This document shows, piece by piece, positions 1 to 9,304 of a DNA stretch of 64,000 nucleotides (position 1 is its first letter; the number at the start of each line of letters is the position of its first letter). The position numbers were made by a program, and so were the translations under genes. A model generated the notes under the pieces. The model was not told the origin of the DNA. It saw nothing but the letters and a program-made list of their open reading frames with translations, and did not search any database. The stretch comes from Rhodanobacter sp. A1T4 (GTDB taxonomy: Bacteria > Pseudomonadota > Gammaproteobacteria > Xanthomonadales > Rhodanobacteraceae), in the NCBI RefSeq assembly GCF_014207185.1, contig NZ_JACHCP010000002.1, positions 434,001 through 498,000 on the forward strand, in the 5' to 3' direction.

Positions 1-127
1 ACCGCTGCCATCCACGCGACAACAAACAACAAATGCAGCGTTTCTATAAACGTGTAGGTCATGGCTGGAGTGCGAGTGGCCGCTGCGATGTGCAGCTATC
101 GCGATGATAGCGCGGACGTCATGCCGA

Positions 128-2776
128 TCAATCCCGCACGGGGCCGATGCTGGACATCAGCGCTTGCAGCAGCCGCTCCTGCTGCACGGCGATCAACGGC
201 GCGTTGTAACGGTCAGTGATCTGGAAAAAATCCTCCACGCGCTCACCAAAGGTCGCGATGCGCGCGTCGTGTACCCGCACTTCGGTATTGAGCATGACCT
301 GCGCCACGGCAGCCAGCAAACCAGGACGGTCCGTGCCGACCAGCGCGAGCTGGGTTCGATCACCGGCGGCATGGAAGGTGATTCGCGGCGGCGTCTGGAA
401 GTGCTTCTGATGGCGAGTCATGTTGCGCTTGCACGGCTGCATTCCGGTGGGATGTTCCAGTTCGCGCTGCAGCCGCTGTTGGAGTTCCTGAGCCCGCGCC
501 GCGCCGGCCGGCTGCTGCGTGTCTGCCTCCAGCAACAGGAACGTGTCCAGCGCCATGCCAGTCGGCGAACTGAGGATGCGCGACTCCATCACCGAAAAAC
601 GCAGCCGATCCAGCACGGCGGTGACCGTGGCAAACAGGCCATCGCGATCGGGGGTGTAAACAAACAGCTCGGTGCTTCCACGTACCGAAAAGGGCTGTAC
701 AGCCACCAACGGAACTGCGCCGTTTGCCACCAGGATGGCCCGCGTTTGCCAGGCGATCTGCTCGGGTCGGTGACGCATGAAACTCAATTGCGGGAAATCA
801 GCCCATACGTGGACAACGTCGATCTCGGCGTAGCCCTCGTTCATCAGCAACGCCAGCGCGTGTTCGGAGCATTCACGTACGCGTTCATTGGCATCACGCG
901 GCAGGTTTACATCGCTGCGCAGCGCATATCGAGTGGCGGTATACAGATCGGACAGCAGCCGATCCTTCCACGCGTTCCACAAGCGCGGACTCGTACCGAT
1001 GATGTCGGCGATGGTCAGCAGATACAGCTGGCCTAGGCGTTCCCGATCGTCGACAAGATCGGCAAAGCGCTGCACGACATCGGGATCGGTAATATCCTGG
1101 CGTTGTGCGGTAGTGCTCATCAGCAGATGCCAGCGCACCAACCAGGCCACTCGCTCGGTATCGGCACGAGGCAAGCCCAGCTGCGTGCAAAACGTGCGGG
1201 CATCTTCTTCGCCAAGCGTGGAGTGATCGCCGCCACGACCTTTCGCGATGTCGTGAAACAACGCCGCCAGCAGCAGAATTTCCGGCTTCGGCAACGCGCG
1301 CCAAATCGGGCACGCGACAGGGAACTCCGTTTTTGCCGCCGGCTCCGCAAAACGCGCCACGTTGCGAAGCACGCGCAGCGTATGCTCATCGACCGTATAG
1401 ACATGAAACAAGTCGTACTGCATGCGACCGAAGACCATGCCAAAAGCCGGCAGAATCGCCGCCAGCAAGCCGTGCCGGTTCATGCTCCACAGGGCGTCGA
1501 CCGCGGGCGCGCCGCGGCGAAGCAGGATCAGAAATGCATCCAGTACGCCGCGATCGGTCGACAGCAATTCGCCATGCGAAGCGGTTGCCTGATGGATGCG
1601 ACGCATGGTGTCGGCAGTGAAGCCGATGACCCCCGGCTGATCGAGCCGCTCGATGAATATGTCCACCAACGCGGAAGGCCGTCGCATGAAAAGCTGCGGA
1701 TCGCGCGCGGCCAGACGCGTGCCGTAACGCACAAAGTCGACGCCCGCAGGCTGGGCATCGAGAGGTGTTTCCAGCATTTCCTCGAAGCGCTCGGCCACTT
1801 GCACCCCGAGACGCTCGATCTGGGTCGCAGCGCGGTAATAGCCCTGCATGAACTGTTCGACGCCCAGATTTTTTTCGTGTTCGTCCTCGAAGCCCAGTCG
1901 CGTGGCCAGCCCACGCTGGTAATCGAACAACAGACGTTCTTCGGCGCGACCGGCCTCAAGATGCAGGGCGTAGCGATACTGTTGCAACGTCGCTTCGGAT
2001 TCTTCGAGCGCCAGTTGCTCCGCGGCGTCCAGCAACCCCTCGGTCACCAGATCAGCAAATCCGTTCGCATGTGCCAACCGTCGACCGAGCCAGCGCAGCG
2101 CGTCGAGCGTGCGCAGACCGCCCGGACCATCCTTGAGATTGGGTTCCAGATTGTGGGCCGTATCGTCGTAACGGGCATGACGCGCATCGCGTTCGGCCAG
2201 CCGCGCCGCCAGATATTTTGTCGTCGGCCACAGCTCGGGGTCGTCGATGATTCCGCGTAGCCGGTCGCCCAACAGCTGATCACCGGCCAATCGACGTGCG
2301 TCCAGCAGGCTGGTGAACACACTCAAATCCCTGGATGCCAGATCACGGCATTGCGCCGTATCGCGTACGGCGTGTCCTACCTTCAGGCCAACATCCCACA
2401 GCGTGGCGAAAAACTGTTCCAGCGCGCGCAAGCGCGCGGGCGCAGGCGCTTCGACCAGGGCCAGCAAATCCACGTCCGAATACGGAAACAACAGGCCTCG
2501 ACCAAACCCACCCACGGCAAACAGCGCCGCGCCGCTGACATCGCCCAGGCAAGCCATCCATACGTGCGCAACCACACGTTCCACCGATTCCCCACGCCGA
2601 CGTGCCAGCAATGTGGCATCGCCACCATCGCGAAAGGCCGTGGTCAGGGTGCGATTGACATCACCCAGCAGCTGCCGCAATGCCAGACGCGCTTCGGCCG
2701 AAACACCAGACCGCGGCACAGCCACCGGCAAGCGCGGCAGCGGCGGTAGAGCGGCGAGGCTGCGTATCGACGACAT
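128..2776 (-). CDS. glnD: Bifunctional [protein-PII] uridylyltransferase / uridylyl-removing enzyme GlnD
   Basis: The main nitrogen-status sensor: it uridylylates PII proteins when glutamine is low and removes UMP when glutamine is high. The 882-residue length is normal for the family. An N-terminal nucleotidyltransferase signature GGFGRG (about 89-94) is followed by DVDLL (101-105), which carries the metal-binding acidic residues. The HD hydrolase motif LFHDIAKG lies at about 506-513. Two ACT domains, which bind glutamine, fill the last ~190 residues (ELFVYTPDRDGLFATV and QLALVGTDRPGLLAAV). The ATG start has a GGAG about 12 bases upstream. The gene lies downstream of map on the same strand, 162 bp away, the usual map-glnD neighbourhood. 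Domains are directly visible; the role is established for the family. Confidence 0.97.
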   Translation of the reverse strand: MSSIRSLAALPPLPRLPVAVPRSGVSAEARLALRQLLGDVNRTLTTAFRDGGDATLLARRRGESVERVVAHVWMACLGDVSGAALFAVGGFGRGLLFPYSDVDLLALVEAPAPARLRALEQFFATLWDVGLKVGHAVRDTAQCRDLASRDLSVFTSLLDARRLAGDQLLGDRLRGIIDDPELWPTTKYLAARLAERDARHARYDDTAHNLEPNLKDGPGGLRTLDALRWLGRRLAHANGFADLVTEGLLDAAEQLALEESEATLQQYRYALHLEAGRAEERLLFDYQRGLATRLGFEDEHEKNLGVEQFMQGYYRAATQIERLGVQVAERFEEMLETPLDAQPAGVDFVRYGTRLAARDPQLFMRRPSALVDIFIERLDQPGVIGFTADTMRRIHQATASHGELLSTDRGVLDAFLILLRRGAPAVDALWSMNRHGLLAAILPAFGMVFGRMQYDLFHVYTVDEHTLRVLRNVARFAEPAAKTEFPVACPIWRALPKPEILLLAALFHDIAKGRGGDHSTLGEEDARTFCTQLGLPRADTERVAWLVRWHLLMSTTAQRQDITDPDVVQRFADLVDDRERLGQLYLLTIADIIGTSPRLWNAWKDRLLSDLYTATRYALRSDVNLPRDANERVRECSEHALALLMNEGYAEIDVVHVWADFPQLSFMRHRPEQIAWQTRAILVANGAVPLVAVQPFSVRGSTELFVYTPDRDGLFATVTAVLDRLRFSVMESRILSSPTGMALDTFLLLEADTQQPAGAARAQELQQRLQRELEHPTGMQPCKRNMTRHQKHFQTPPRITFHAAGDRTQLALVGTDRPGLLAAVAQVMLNTEVRVHDARIATFGERVEDFFQITDRYNAPLIAVQQERLLQALMSSIGPVRD

Positions 2777-2938
2777 GATCTGGGCGTAGCTCCGTGAGAA
2801 CTTTACAGTCCGCGAGCGGTAACAGCAGGCTTTAACGACTCATCTTAACCAGATGACTGCGATGAATACCGACAGGCATGCCTGGCTCGATGACTCAGGC
2901 AGATGCGGAGTAATCACTACCTGAGCCATCCAGGAGAC

Positions 2939-3703
2939 TCAGGCGTCGGGCCACGCCGTGAGTATCTCGAAACCATCGTCCGTGACTGCGATGGTGTGTT
3001 CCCACTGTGCCGAGAGCGAGTGATCCTTGGTCACTACGGTCCAGCCGTCCGGCAACTGGCGGGTCTGCGGCTTGCCGGCGTTGATCATCGGCTCGATGGT
3101 GAAGGTCATGCCTTTCTTCAATTCGACGCCAGCGCCCGGCTTGCCGTAATGCAGGACCTGCGGCTCGTCGTGGTAAACCTTGCCGATGCCATGGCCGCAG
3201 TACTCGCGCACTACGCTGAAACCCGCAGCCTCGGCATGCTGCTGGATCGCATGACCGACATCGCCCAGTGTGGCGCCGGGGCGCACGGCCTTGATGCCGT
3301 TCATCATCGCTTCGAAGGTCGTATCGACCAGCCGCTTGGCCAGCACCGAAGGCGTGCCGACGAAATACATGCGGCTGGTATCACCGTGCCAGCCGTCCTT
3401 GATCACGGTGACGTCCAGATTGACGATATCGCCATCCTTCAGCACCTTGCCCTCGTTCGGAATGCCATGGCAGATCACGTGGTTGACCGAGGCACACAGC
3501 GTCTTCGGAAAGCCGTGATAGCCGACATTGGCCGGAATCGCCTGCTGCACGTTGACAATATAGTCGTGGGCGAGACGATCAAGCTCTTCGGTGGTCACAC
3601 CGGGCTTGACGTGATCCTTGAGCATGGCAAGCACATCGGCGGCCAGTTTGCCCGCGACGCGCATGCCTTCGAGGTCTTCGGAATTTTTGAGGGTAATGGC
3701 CAT
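2939..3703 (-). CDS. map: Type I methionine aminopeptidase
   Basis: Removes the initiator methionine from nascent proteins in the cytoplasm. With the start at the ATG encoding MAITLKNSED the protein is 254 residues, and the five metal ligands fall at D97, D108, H171, E204 and E235, the same numbers as in E. coli MAP. The substrate-loop histidine is in GYHGFPKT. I chose this ATG over an upstream in-frame GTG and an ATG two codons earlier because an AGG lies 7 bases before it and the numbering then matches the family. It is divergent from rpsB, as in many proteobacteria, and upstream of glnD. Nothing is unusual. Confidence 0.97.
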   Translation of the reverse strand: MAITLKNSEDLEGMRVAGKLAADVLAMLKDHVKPGVTTEELDRLAHDYIVNVQQAIPANVGYHGFPKTLCASVNHVICHGIPNEGKVLKDGDIVNLDVTVIKDGWHGDTSRMYFVGTPSVLAKRLVDTTFEAMMNGIKAVRPGATLGDVGHAIQQHAEAAGFSVVREYCGHGIGKVYHDEPQVLHYGKPGAGVELKKGMTFTIEPMINAGKPQTRQLPDGWTVVTKDHSLSAQWEHTIAVTDDGFEILTAWPDA

Positions 3704-3759
3704 AGTCATGCCTAGATGGCGCCTCAAGTACGGCGGTTCAACCAATGAATCGCCACAAC

Positions 3760-3789
3760 TTGCTGCACTGCCGGCGCACCGGCTATAAT
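3760..3789 (+). promoter_or_regulatory. Sigma-70 promoter for rpsB-tsf
   Basis: TTGCTG at 3760-3765 (-35), an 18-bp spacer and a perfect TATAAT at 3784-3789 (-10) lie in the map/rpsB divergent region. Transcription would start near 3796 and leave a leader of about 230 nt before rpsB. A consensus -10 suits a highly expressed ribosomal gene. This is inferred from sequence only. Confidence 0.65.
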
Positions 3790-3795
3790 TCGGGA

Positions 3796-4024
3796 GTTTT
3801 GCTGACCTGACGTAGCCGTTTCATTGGATCTGCGCAGCGCAAAGCGTACCGGGATTGTAACCGCCCAGCGGTTCAATACCCAACCAACGCCACACACGTA
3901 TCGGCACCGCCTTCGGGGTGCTGCGCTCGATCCCTCCACTATATGGGACGTTCGCGGTCGAAGTCGGGGGTACGTGGAGGTCCCAACCCCCAGACCTCAC
4001 AAGGTCATTGCAAGGAGTTTCACC
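3796..4024 (+). promoter_or_regulatory. Long 5-prime leader of rpsB, possible S2 autoregulatory RNA
   Basis: About 230 nt separate the predicted transcription start from the rpsB ATG. In many gammaproteobacteria the rpsB leader folds into an element through which free S2 represses rpsB-tsf. Here I can see a long leader with C-rich and G-rich stretches and a good AAGGAG at 4012-4017, but I have not matched it to the known consensus fold. The regulatory role is inferred from position. Confidence 0.35.
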
Positions 4025-4900
4025 ATGGCACAAGTCACCATGCGTCAAATGCTCGAAGCCGGCGTCCATTTCGGTCACCAAACTCGTTACTGGAACCCCA
4101 AGATGGCTCCATACATCTTCGGCGCCCGCGGCAAGATCCACATCATCAATCTGGAAAAGACCCTGCCGCTGTTCACCGACGCGATGAATTTCCTGTCGGC
4201 GCTGGCGCAGAAGCGCGGCACCATCCTGTTCGTCGGCACCAAGCGTTCGGCTCGCGAGCCGTTGGCTGAAGAGGCCGCGCGCGCCGGTATGCCGTATGTC
4301 ACCTCGCGCTGGCTCGGCGGCATGCTGACCAACTTCCGCACTGTCAAACAGTCCGTATCGCGCCTGAAAGAGCTCGAAGCTGCCGAGACCGACGGTTCGT
4401 TCGAGAAGCTGGTCAAGCACGAAGTGCTGTCCCGTCGCCGTGAGCGCGACAAGCTGCAGGCTTCGCTGGGCGGCATCAAGGACATGAACCGCCTGCCCGA
4501 CGCGCTGTTCGTGGTCGACATCGGCCATGAAGACATCGCCGTGCAGGAAGCCAAGAAGCTCGGCATCCCGGTGATCGCCGTGGTTGACACCAACTACAAC
4601 CCGGAGCTGGTCGATTACGCCATCCCGGGCAACGATGACGCCATCCGCGCCATCCAGCTGTACGCCCGCGCCGCCGCCGACTCGATCCTGGAAGGCAAGG
4701 CCGCTGCGCCGGCTGCTGTCCAAGGCGATGCCAACGATTTCGTTGAGCTCGACGAGGAAGGCAATCCGATCGCCAAGGTGGACCGCAAGCCGGCCGCCCC
4801 GCGCCGTGATGCCGCTCCCAAGAAGGGTGCCGGCGCTCCGCGTCGCGATGGTGGTCGCGATGGTGGTCGTGGCCCGCGCGACGGCGCCTCAGCGAAGTAA
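4025..4900 (+). CDS. rpsB: 30S ribosomal protein S2
   Basis: Small-subunit ribosomal protein S2, which bridges the head and body of the 30S particle and is needed for S1 binding. It opens [20 protein letters not shown], the conserved S2 start. The ATG at 4025 has AAGGAG at 4012-4017, so the in-frame sequence further upstream is leader, not protein. At 291 residues it is longer than the ~240 of E. coli S2. The extra length is a C-terminal tail rich in Lys, Arg, Gly, Ala and Asp with repeated RRD and RDGG units, probably disordered and RNA-contacting. tsf follows 100 bp downstream. Confidence 0.98.
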   Translation: MAQVTMRQMLEAGVHFGHQTRYWNPKMAPYIFGARGKIHIINLEKTLPLFTDAMNFLSALAQKRGTILFVGTKRSAREPLAEEAARAGMPYVTSRWLGGMLTNFRTVKQSVSRLKELEAAETDGSFEKLVKHEVLSRRRERDKLQASLGGIKDMNRLPDALFVVDIGHEDIAVQEAKKLGIPVIAVVDTNYNPELVDYAIPGNDDAIRAIQLYARAAADSILEGKAAAPAAVQGDANDFVELDEEGNPIAKVDRKPAAPRRDAAPKKGAGAPRRDGGRDGGRGPRDGASAK

Positions 4901-5000
4901 GCCAGTGCAGCGACGGCTTCGCGCCGTCGCGACACCCTAGAAATATTCGCGCCGCAGCGGGCAACCGTTGCGGCGTATCCAAATTTTTGGAGGACTACCC

Positions 5001-5882
5001 ATGAGCACTATTTCCGCCCAACTGGTCAAGGAACTGCGCGAGCGATCCGGCGCCGGCATGATGGAATGCAAGAAGGCCCTGGTCGAGAACAACGGCGACA
5101 TCGACACCGCGATGGAATGGCTGCGCAAGTCCGGCCTGTCCAAGGCCGACAAGAAAGCCAGCCGCGTCGCTGCCGAAGGCCGCATCGTGGCCGCCCAGGC
5201 CGGCAAGACCGCCGTACTGGTCGAGATCAACTGCGAAACTGATTTCGTCGGCAAAGACGCCAGCTTCCTGAAATTCACCGACACCGTCGCCGACATCGCC
5301 CTGAAATCCGGCGCAGCGGATGTCGATGCCTTGAAGGCGGCTGCCTACCCGGGCGCCAGCAATGTCGAAGAAGCGGCCAAGACCCTGATCGCCACCATCG
5401 GCGAGAAGATCGACGTGCGCCGCATGGCTCGCGTCGAGAGCGACAACGTGATCGGCAGTTACATCCACGGTGGCCGCATCGGCGTGTTGGTGTCGCTCAA
5501 GGGCGGCTCCGAAGAGTTGGCCAAGGGTATTGCGATGCACGTCGCCGCCATGAACCCGGCGCATATCCGTGCCGAGGACGTACCGGCTGATTTCGTCGCC
5601 AAGGAAAAAGACATCGCGCTGAGCCAGATGACCGAAAAGGACAAGGCCAAGCCGGCCGAAATCCTGGAAAAGATCATCGCCGGCAAGATCAACAAGATCG
5701 TCTCCGAAGTCACCCTGCTCGGCCAGCCCTACGTGCTGGATACCAACACCACGGTGGCCGAAGCGCTGAAGAAGGAAGGCGCGGACGTTGTCACGGTCGT
5801 GCGTCTGGCCGTCGGCGAAGGCATCGAGAAAGTGGAAGAGGATTTCCACGCTGAAGTGATGAAGCAGGCCGGCCTGGCCTGA
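5001..5882 (+). CDS. tsf: Elongation factor Ts
   Basis: Guanine nucleotide exchange factor for EF-Tu. The ATG at 5001 follows a strong GGAGG at 4989-4993, giving [20 protein letters not shown] and 293 residues, the normal length. The N-terminal UBA-like region holds the signature [18 protein letters not shown]. The TDFVGKD loop (about 80-86), which contacts EF-Tu and destabilises nucleotide binding, is intact. Co-transcription with rpsB is expected, and a strong intrinsic terminator lies 26 bp after the stop codon. Confidence 0.98.
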   Translation: MSTISAQLVKELRERSGAGMMECKKALVENNGDIDTAMEWLRKSGLSKADKKASRVAAEGRIVAAQAGKTAVLVEINCETDFVGKDASFLKFTDTVADIALKSGAADVDALKAAAYPGASNVEEAAKTLIATIGEKIDVRRMARVESDNVIGSYIHGGRIGVLVSLKGGSEELAKGIAMHVAAMNPAHIRAEDVPADFVAKEKDIALSQMTEKDKAKPAEILEKIIAGKINKIVSEVTLLGQPYVLDTNTTVAEALKKEGADVVTVVRLAVGEGIEKVEEDFHAEVMKQAGLA

Positions 5883-5907
5883 GTTTTAACGTCATTCGGC
5901 AAGCATC

Positions 5908-5937
5908 AAAAAAGCCGCGGGGAACCGCGGCTTTTTT
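5908..5937 (+). terminator. Intrinsic terminator after tsf
   Basis: A GCCGCGG / CCGCGGC stem with a GGAA tetraloop at 5921-5924, preceded by six A and followed by six T, giving up to a 13-bp stem. It separates rpsB-tsf from pyrH. Because of the flanking A run it could also act on the other strand. Confidence 0.88.
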
Positions 5938-6053
5938 ACATCTGTATAGCGAATAGTCGACACAAATAAATCGCAACGTGGCAAACGCTCTCCCAGCCAC
6001 TTCCAGCAGCCAGTACAATGCAGCTGTTTTGCCACACATAATCCGGAGATTCC

Positions 6054-6776
6054 ATGAGCACCCCGCTGAATTACGGCCGTATCCTGCTCAAATTGTCCGG
6101 TGAAGCACTGATGGGCCAGGCCGACTACGGCATTGACCCCAAAGTCATCGGCCGATTGGCCGACGAGATCATCGAGGTCCAGCGCGCCGGCGTGGAAATC
6201 GGTGTAGTCATTGGCGGTGGCAACATCTTCCGCGGTGCCGGGCTCGCCGCGGCCGGTATGGATCGCGTCACCGGCGACCACATGGGCATGTTGGCCACGG
6301 TAATGAACGCGCTGGCGATGCAGGACGCGATCGAAAAGCGCAACGGCATCGCCCGCGTCATGAGTGCCATCCAGATTCACGACGTCAGCGAGGATTTCGT
6401 GCGCCGCCGCGCCATCCGCCATCTCGAAAAGGGCCGCGTGGTGCTGTTCGCCGCCGGCATCGGCAACCCATTTTTCACCACCGACTCCGCAGCTGCGTTA
6501 CGCGCGGTTGAAATCGGTGCCGACCTGTTGCTCAAGGCGACCAAGGTCGATGGCGTATACACCGCCGATCCGGCCAAGCACAGCGACGCGGTTCGCTACG
6601 ACAGGCTCGATTACGATGAAGTGATCGAGCGCAAGTTGGCGGTCATGGATACCGCCGCCATCTCGCTCTGCCGTGACCATGACATGCCGCTGCGCATTTA
6701 CGACATGACCGTGCCAGGCAACCTGATGCGCATCATGCATGGCGAGCCGATCGGTACCCTGGTTGACGGCGGCTGA
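6054..6776 (+). CDS. pyrH: UMP kinase
   Basis: Phosphorylates UMP to UDP in pyrimidine nucleotide synthesis; bacterial UMP kinase belongs to the amino-acid kinase fold. The protein has 240 residues with KLSGEALMG at the start for phosphate binding, the glycine-rich GGGNIFRG, the UMP-binding stretch [19 protein letters not shown] and the C-terminal nucleotide site [13 protein letters not shown]. The ATG at 6054 has CGGAG 6-10 bases upstream. It must have its own promoter because tsf ends in a terminator, but I found no clear -35/-10 pair. frr follows, as in most bacteria. Confidence 0.98.
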   Translation: MSTPLNYGRILLKLSGEALMGQADYGIDPKVIGRLADEIIEVQRAGVEIGVVIGGGNIFRGAGLAAAGMDRVTGDHMGMLATVMNALAMQDAIEKRNGIARVMSAIQIHDVSEDFVRRRAIRHLEKGRVVLFAAGIGNPFFTTDSAAALRAVEIGADLLLKATKVDGVYTADPAKHSDAVRYDRLDYDEVIERKLAVMDTAAISLCRDHDMPLRIYDMTVPGNLMRIMHGEPIGTLVDGG

Positions 6777-6826
6777 GCGACGCACTCGCCTCTCGCTTCA
6801 ACGCATACAGCTCGCCATAACCCGGC

Positions 6827-6835
6827 TGCTATAAT
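6827..6835 (+). promoter_or_regulatory. Extended -10 promoter before frr
   Basis: TG at 6827-6828, one base, then TATAAT at 6830-6835 forms a perfect extended -10 element 34 bp before the frr start. No convincing -35 is present, which extended -10 promoters can tolerate. It suggests frr can be transcribed separately from pyrH. Confidence 0.5.
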
Positions 6836-6868
6836 CATCCGCTTGCCAGATTCACCGGGAAACGTTTC

Positions 6869-7426
6869 ATGATCAACGACATCAAGACTGATGCCCAGAC
6901 CCGCATGGGCAAGAGCATCGACTCGCTCAAGCACGATCTCACCCGTATTCGCACGGGTCGCGCCAGTACGGCGCTGGTCGATAACATCAAGGTGTCCTAT
7001 TACGGCGCGGACATGCCGCTGACCCAGGTCGCCTCGGTCTCTCTCGCCGATGCACGGACCATCATCATCACGCCGTGGGAAAAGCCCATGGTCGCGCCGA
7101 TTGAGAAGGCCTTGATGGCGTCGGATCTCGGCGTTACGCCAACCACCGCCGGCACTGTGATTCGCCTGAACATGCCGCCGCTCACCGAAGAGCGTCGCCG
7201 TGAGCTGGCCAAGCACGTCGGCCATGAAGGTGAGAATGCGAAAATCGCGATCCGCAACGTACGTCGTGACGCACTTCAGCAGATCAAGGATCTGCTGAAG
7301 GAAAAGCTGATCACCGAGGACGACGAGCGCCGCGCCGACGACGAGATCCAGAAGTTCACCGATCGCTCGGTGAAAGACGTCGACGCCGTGGTCAAGGCCA
7401 AGGAAGAGGAGCTGATGGCGCTCTGA
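6869..7426 (+). CDS. frr: Ribosome recycling factor
   Basis: Splits post-termination ribosomes together with EF-G. At 185 residues it matches the family length, opens MINDIKTDAQTRMGKSIDSL and carries the conserved RTGRAS loop, the PWEKPM motif and the RRRELAKH region. It is the last gene before the repeat-rich leader of uppS, so the translation cluster ends here and the envelope cluster begins. Confidence 0.98.
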   Translation: MINDIKTDAQTRMGKSIDSLKHDLTRIRTGRASTALVDNIKVSYYGADMPLTQVASVSLADARTIIITPWEKPMVAPIEKALMASDLGVTPTTAGTVIRLNMPPLTEERRRELAKHVGHEGENAKIAIRNVRRDALQQIKDLLKEKLITEDDERRADDEIQKFTDRSVKDVDAVVKAKEEELMAL

Positions 7427-7463
7427 GCGCCATCGCAACCCCCATGTCCGGCGCCGAGGCCAA

Positions 7464-7753
7464 GGGATGTCCTGATCTATTCAGCGCAGGCGGCATGATA
7501 TCCAGAAGGTTCGCAGGTGGAAGTGCGTGGCGCAGGCAAGGCTGGCTGCCTTGGCAAGCCGCGCGCTACCGCATGCGCGCCTTCTGGATATCACCCCATC
7601 ATCATAATTTCCCAATCGTTGGGGCCGGCCCTGTCTGTCCACATATCTGCGGCGCGTCTCCTCGACAGGCGGATCCCTGTTTTTGTCCGCGCACCACAAA
7701 TCTGCGAACAGACAGGGCCGGTGACACCTGTGCTGAATAGAGCAGGACATCCC
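7464..7753 (+). repeat. Nested inverted-repeat structure in the frr-uppS region
   Basis: An outer pair of 22-base arms (7464-7485 and 7732-7753, 21 of 22 matching) encloses two further perfect 14-bp inverted repeats: 7496-7509 with 7580-7593 (70-nt loop) and 7625-7638 with 7708-7721 (69-nt loop). The first loop holds CAAGGC/GCCTTG around a 5-nt apex. The second contains ACAGG (7665-7669), CCTGT (7676-7680) and a T run at 7680-7684, plus a 13-base direct repeat (7639-7651 and 7694-7706, one mismatch). The right outer arm lies inside the first codons of uppS. It could be a structured mRNA leader or the remains of a small mobile element; I know no match. Confidence 0.85.
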
Positions 7754-8473
7754 ACGGTTCCGCGCCACATCGCCATCGTCATGGATGGCAACGGCCGCTG
7801 GGCCAAAGCCCGGCATCGCCCGCGCAGCTTTGGCCACAACGCTGGCCGCAAGGCTGTACGTGAAGCGATCGAGTCCTGCATGCGCGAAGGCGTGCAGGCG
7901 CTGACGGTATTCGCGTTTTCCAGCGAAAACTGGCAGCGACCGCCAGACGAAGTCATGGCACTGATGAGCTTGTTCGTCCGCGCGTTGGACAAGGAAGTGG
8001 ACGAGTTGCACAGCAACGGCGTGCGCTTGCGCTTCATCGGTGATCTGAGCGCTTTCGACGAACCCTTGCGTGCACGTATGCAAGCGGCAATGATGCGAAC
8101 CGCCGGCAATGACAAGCTGTATGTCAGCATTGCCGTGAACTACGGTGGTCGCTGGGATATCGTGCAGGCTGCACGTCAGGCGGCCGAAGCCGTGGCGCGC
8201 GGCGAACTGCGCGCCGAGGATATCGACGAAGCAAGACTGGGTCAGTGGATGAGCCTGGCCGAGCTACCGCCGCTGGACCTTTTCATCCGCACCGGTGGCG
8301 AATATCGCATCAGCAATTTTCTGCTGTGGCAGGCCGCATACGCCGAGCTGTACTTTACCGAGACGCTGTGGCCCGATTTTGATCGAGCCTGCCTGCGTCG
8401 CGCCATCGAAGACTATGCCCGCCGCGAGCGCCGTTATGGCCGCACGGGTGAGCAAGTCGCCGCCACTAGTTAA
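7721..8473 (+). CDS. uppS: (2E,6E)-farnesyl diphosphate-dependent undecaprenyl diphosphate synthase
   Basis: Makes the C55 lipid carrier for peptidoglycan and O-antigen by cis-prenyl addition to farnesyl diphosphate. The family signature IAIVMDGNGRWAKA carries the catalytic Asp (about residue 22), with FAFSSENW, NYGGRWDI and the C-terminal RTGGEYRISNFLLWQ for diphosphate binding. I place the start at GTG 7721, giving 250 residues (E. coli UppS has 253); GTG 7730 is an alternative. There is no strong Shine-Dalgarno. The start codon lies at the edge of an inverted-repeat arm, so folding of the leader may control initiation. cdsA follows 8 bp downstream. Confidence 0.93.
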   Translation: MTPVLNRAGHPTVPRHIAIVMDGNGRWAKARHRPRSFGHNAGRKAVREAIESCMREGVQALTVFAFSSENWQRPPDEVMALMSLFVRALDKEVDELHSNGVRLRFIGDLSAFDEPLRARMQAAMMRTAGNDKLYVSIAVNYGGRWDIVQAARQAAEAVARGELRAEDIDEARLGQWMSLAELPPLDLFIRTGGEYRISNFLLWQAAYAELYFTETLWPDFDRACLRRAIEDYARRERRYGRTGEQVAATS

Positions 8474-8481
8474 GGATACCG

Positions 8482-9303
8482 ATGCTGCTTCAGCGCACCC
8501 TCACCGCCCTGGTGCTCGCACCGCTGGTCATCCTGATCATCCTGCTCGCATCGACACCGGTGTTCACGCTGGTCGCAGCCGCTGCTTTCCTCGCTGCGTT
8601 GTGGGAATGGTCGCGCTTGAGCGGACTGAAAAGCACTGCGTGGCAGATCGTATGGCTGGCGGCGGCGGCGGCAGTGTTCGTGATGCTGTGGCTAGCCCGC
8701 ACCACTGTCGTGATGCCCATTGTGCTGACCCTGGGCGTGGCCTGGTGGTTGCTTGCCTGCGTTTGGCTACGTCATTTCGCGTACGGCGCAGCACCCACCC
8801 AGGAAAATCGCGCGCTCAAACTGCTGGCCGGGGCATTCGTGGTGTTTCCAGCCTGGGTCGCGATGATCAGCATCCACGCGGGACAGCCGCACGGTCACGG
8901 CTTTACCCTGCTCGCCCTCGTGATCGTCTGGGCTGCCGATATCGGCGCCTATTTCAGCGGCCGCACCTTTGGCAAGCGCAAACTGGCCCCGCAGATCAGC
9001 CCGGGCAAGACGTGGGCCGGCGCATATGGTGCGCTGGTCGCAGGCGTGGCAGTAACCACGCTGGGCGGCTGGTGGCTGTTCGACGTACGCGGCGACCAGC
9101 TCGTTGGGCTCGCTGTGTTGGCCATCGTCACCGTCGGTGCCTCGATCGTGGGGGACCTGATCGAAAGCCTGATGAAGCGCCATGCCCAGGTGAAGGATTC
9201 CGGCACCATGGTGCCAGGCCACGGCGGCCTGATGGATCGCCTGGACAGCGTATTTGCCGCGCTGCCGATCTTTGCCGCCGGCCTGATGCTGCTGGGTTTG
9301 TGA
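8482..9303 (+). CDS. cdsA: Phosphatidate cytidylyltransferase (CDP-diacylglycerol synthase)
   Basis: Integral membrane enzyme converting phosphatidic acid and CTP to CDP-diacylglycerol, the branch point for all phospholipids. The protein has 273 residues with several hydrophobic segments starting at the N-terminus ([17 protein letters not shown]). The C-terminal family signature is SPGKTWAG, then [10 protein letters not shown] and [19 protein letters not shown]. The ATG has AAGGA overlapping the uppS stop codon. The dxr start follows the stop codon by one base, so uppS-cdsA-dxr are one transcript. Confidence 0.97.
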   Translation: MLLQRTLTALVLAPLVILIILLASTPVFTLVAAAAFLAALWEWSRLSGLKSTAWQIVWLAAAAAVFVMLWLARTTVVMPIVLTLGVAWWLLACVWLRHFAYGAAPTQENRALKLLAGAFVVFPAWVAMISIHAGQPHGHGFTLLALVIVWAADIGAYFSGRTFGKRKLAPQISPGKTWAGAYGALVAGVAVTTLGGWWLFDVRGDQLVGLAVLAIVTVGASIVGDLIESLMKRHAQVKDSGTMVPGHGGLMDRLDSVFAALPIFAAGLMLLGL

Positions 9304-9304
9304 C

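Noticed and set aside
104..2789. Several long open frames antisense to or out of frame with glnD (for example 1103-2260 plus strand)
   Set aside because: They mirror a full-length, domain-complete GlnD and show no domain of their own; open antisense frames are expected in G+C-rich DNA. The same applies to the other antisense frames across the window.
2894..2925. CTCAGG/CCTGAG dyad between map and glnD as a terminator
   Set aside because: Only 6 bp with a 20-nt loop and no T run; too weak to call.
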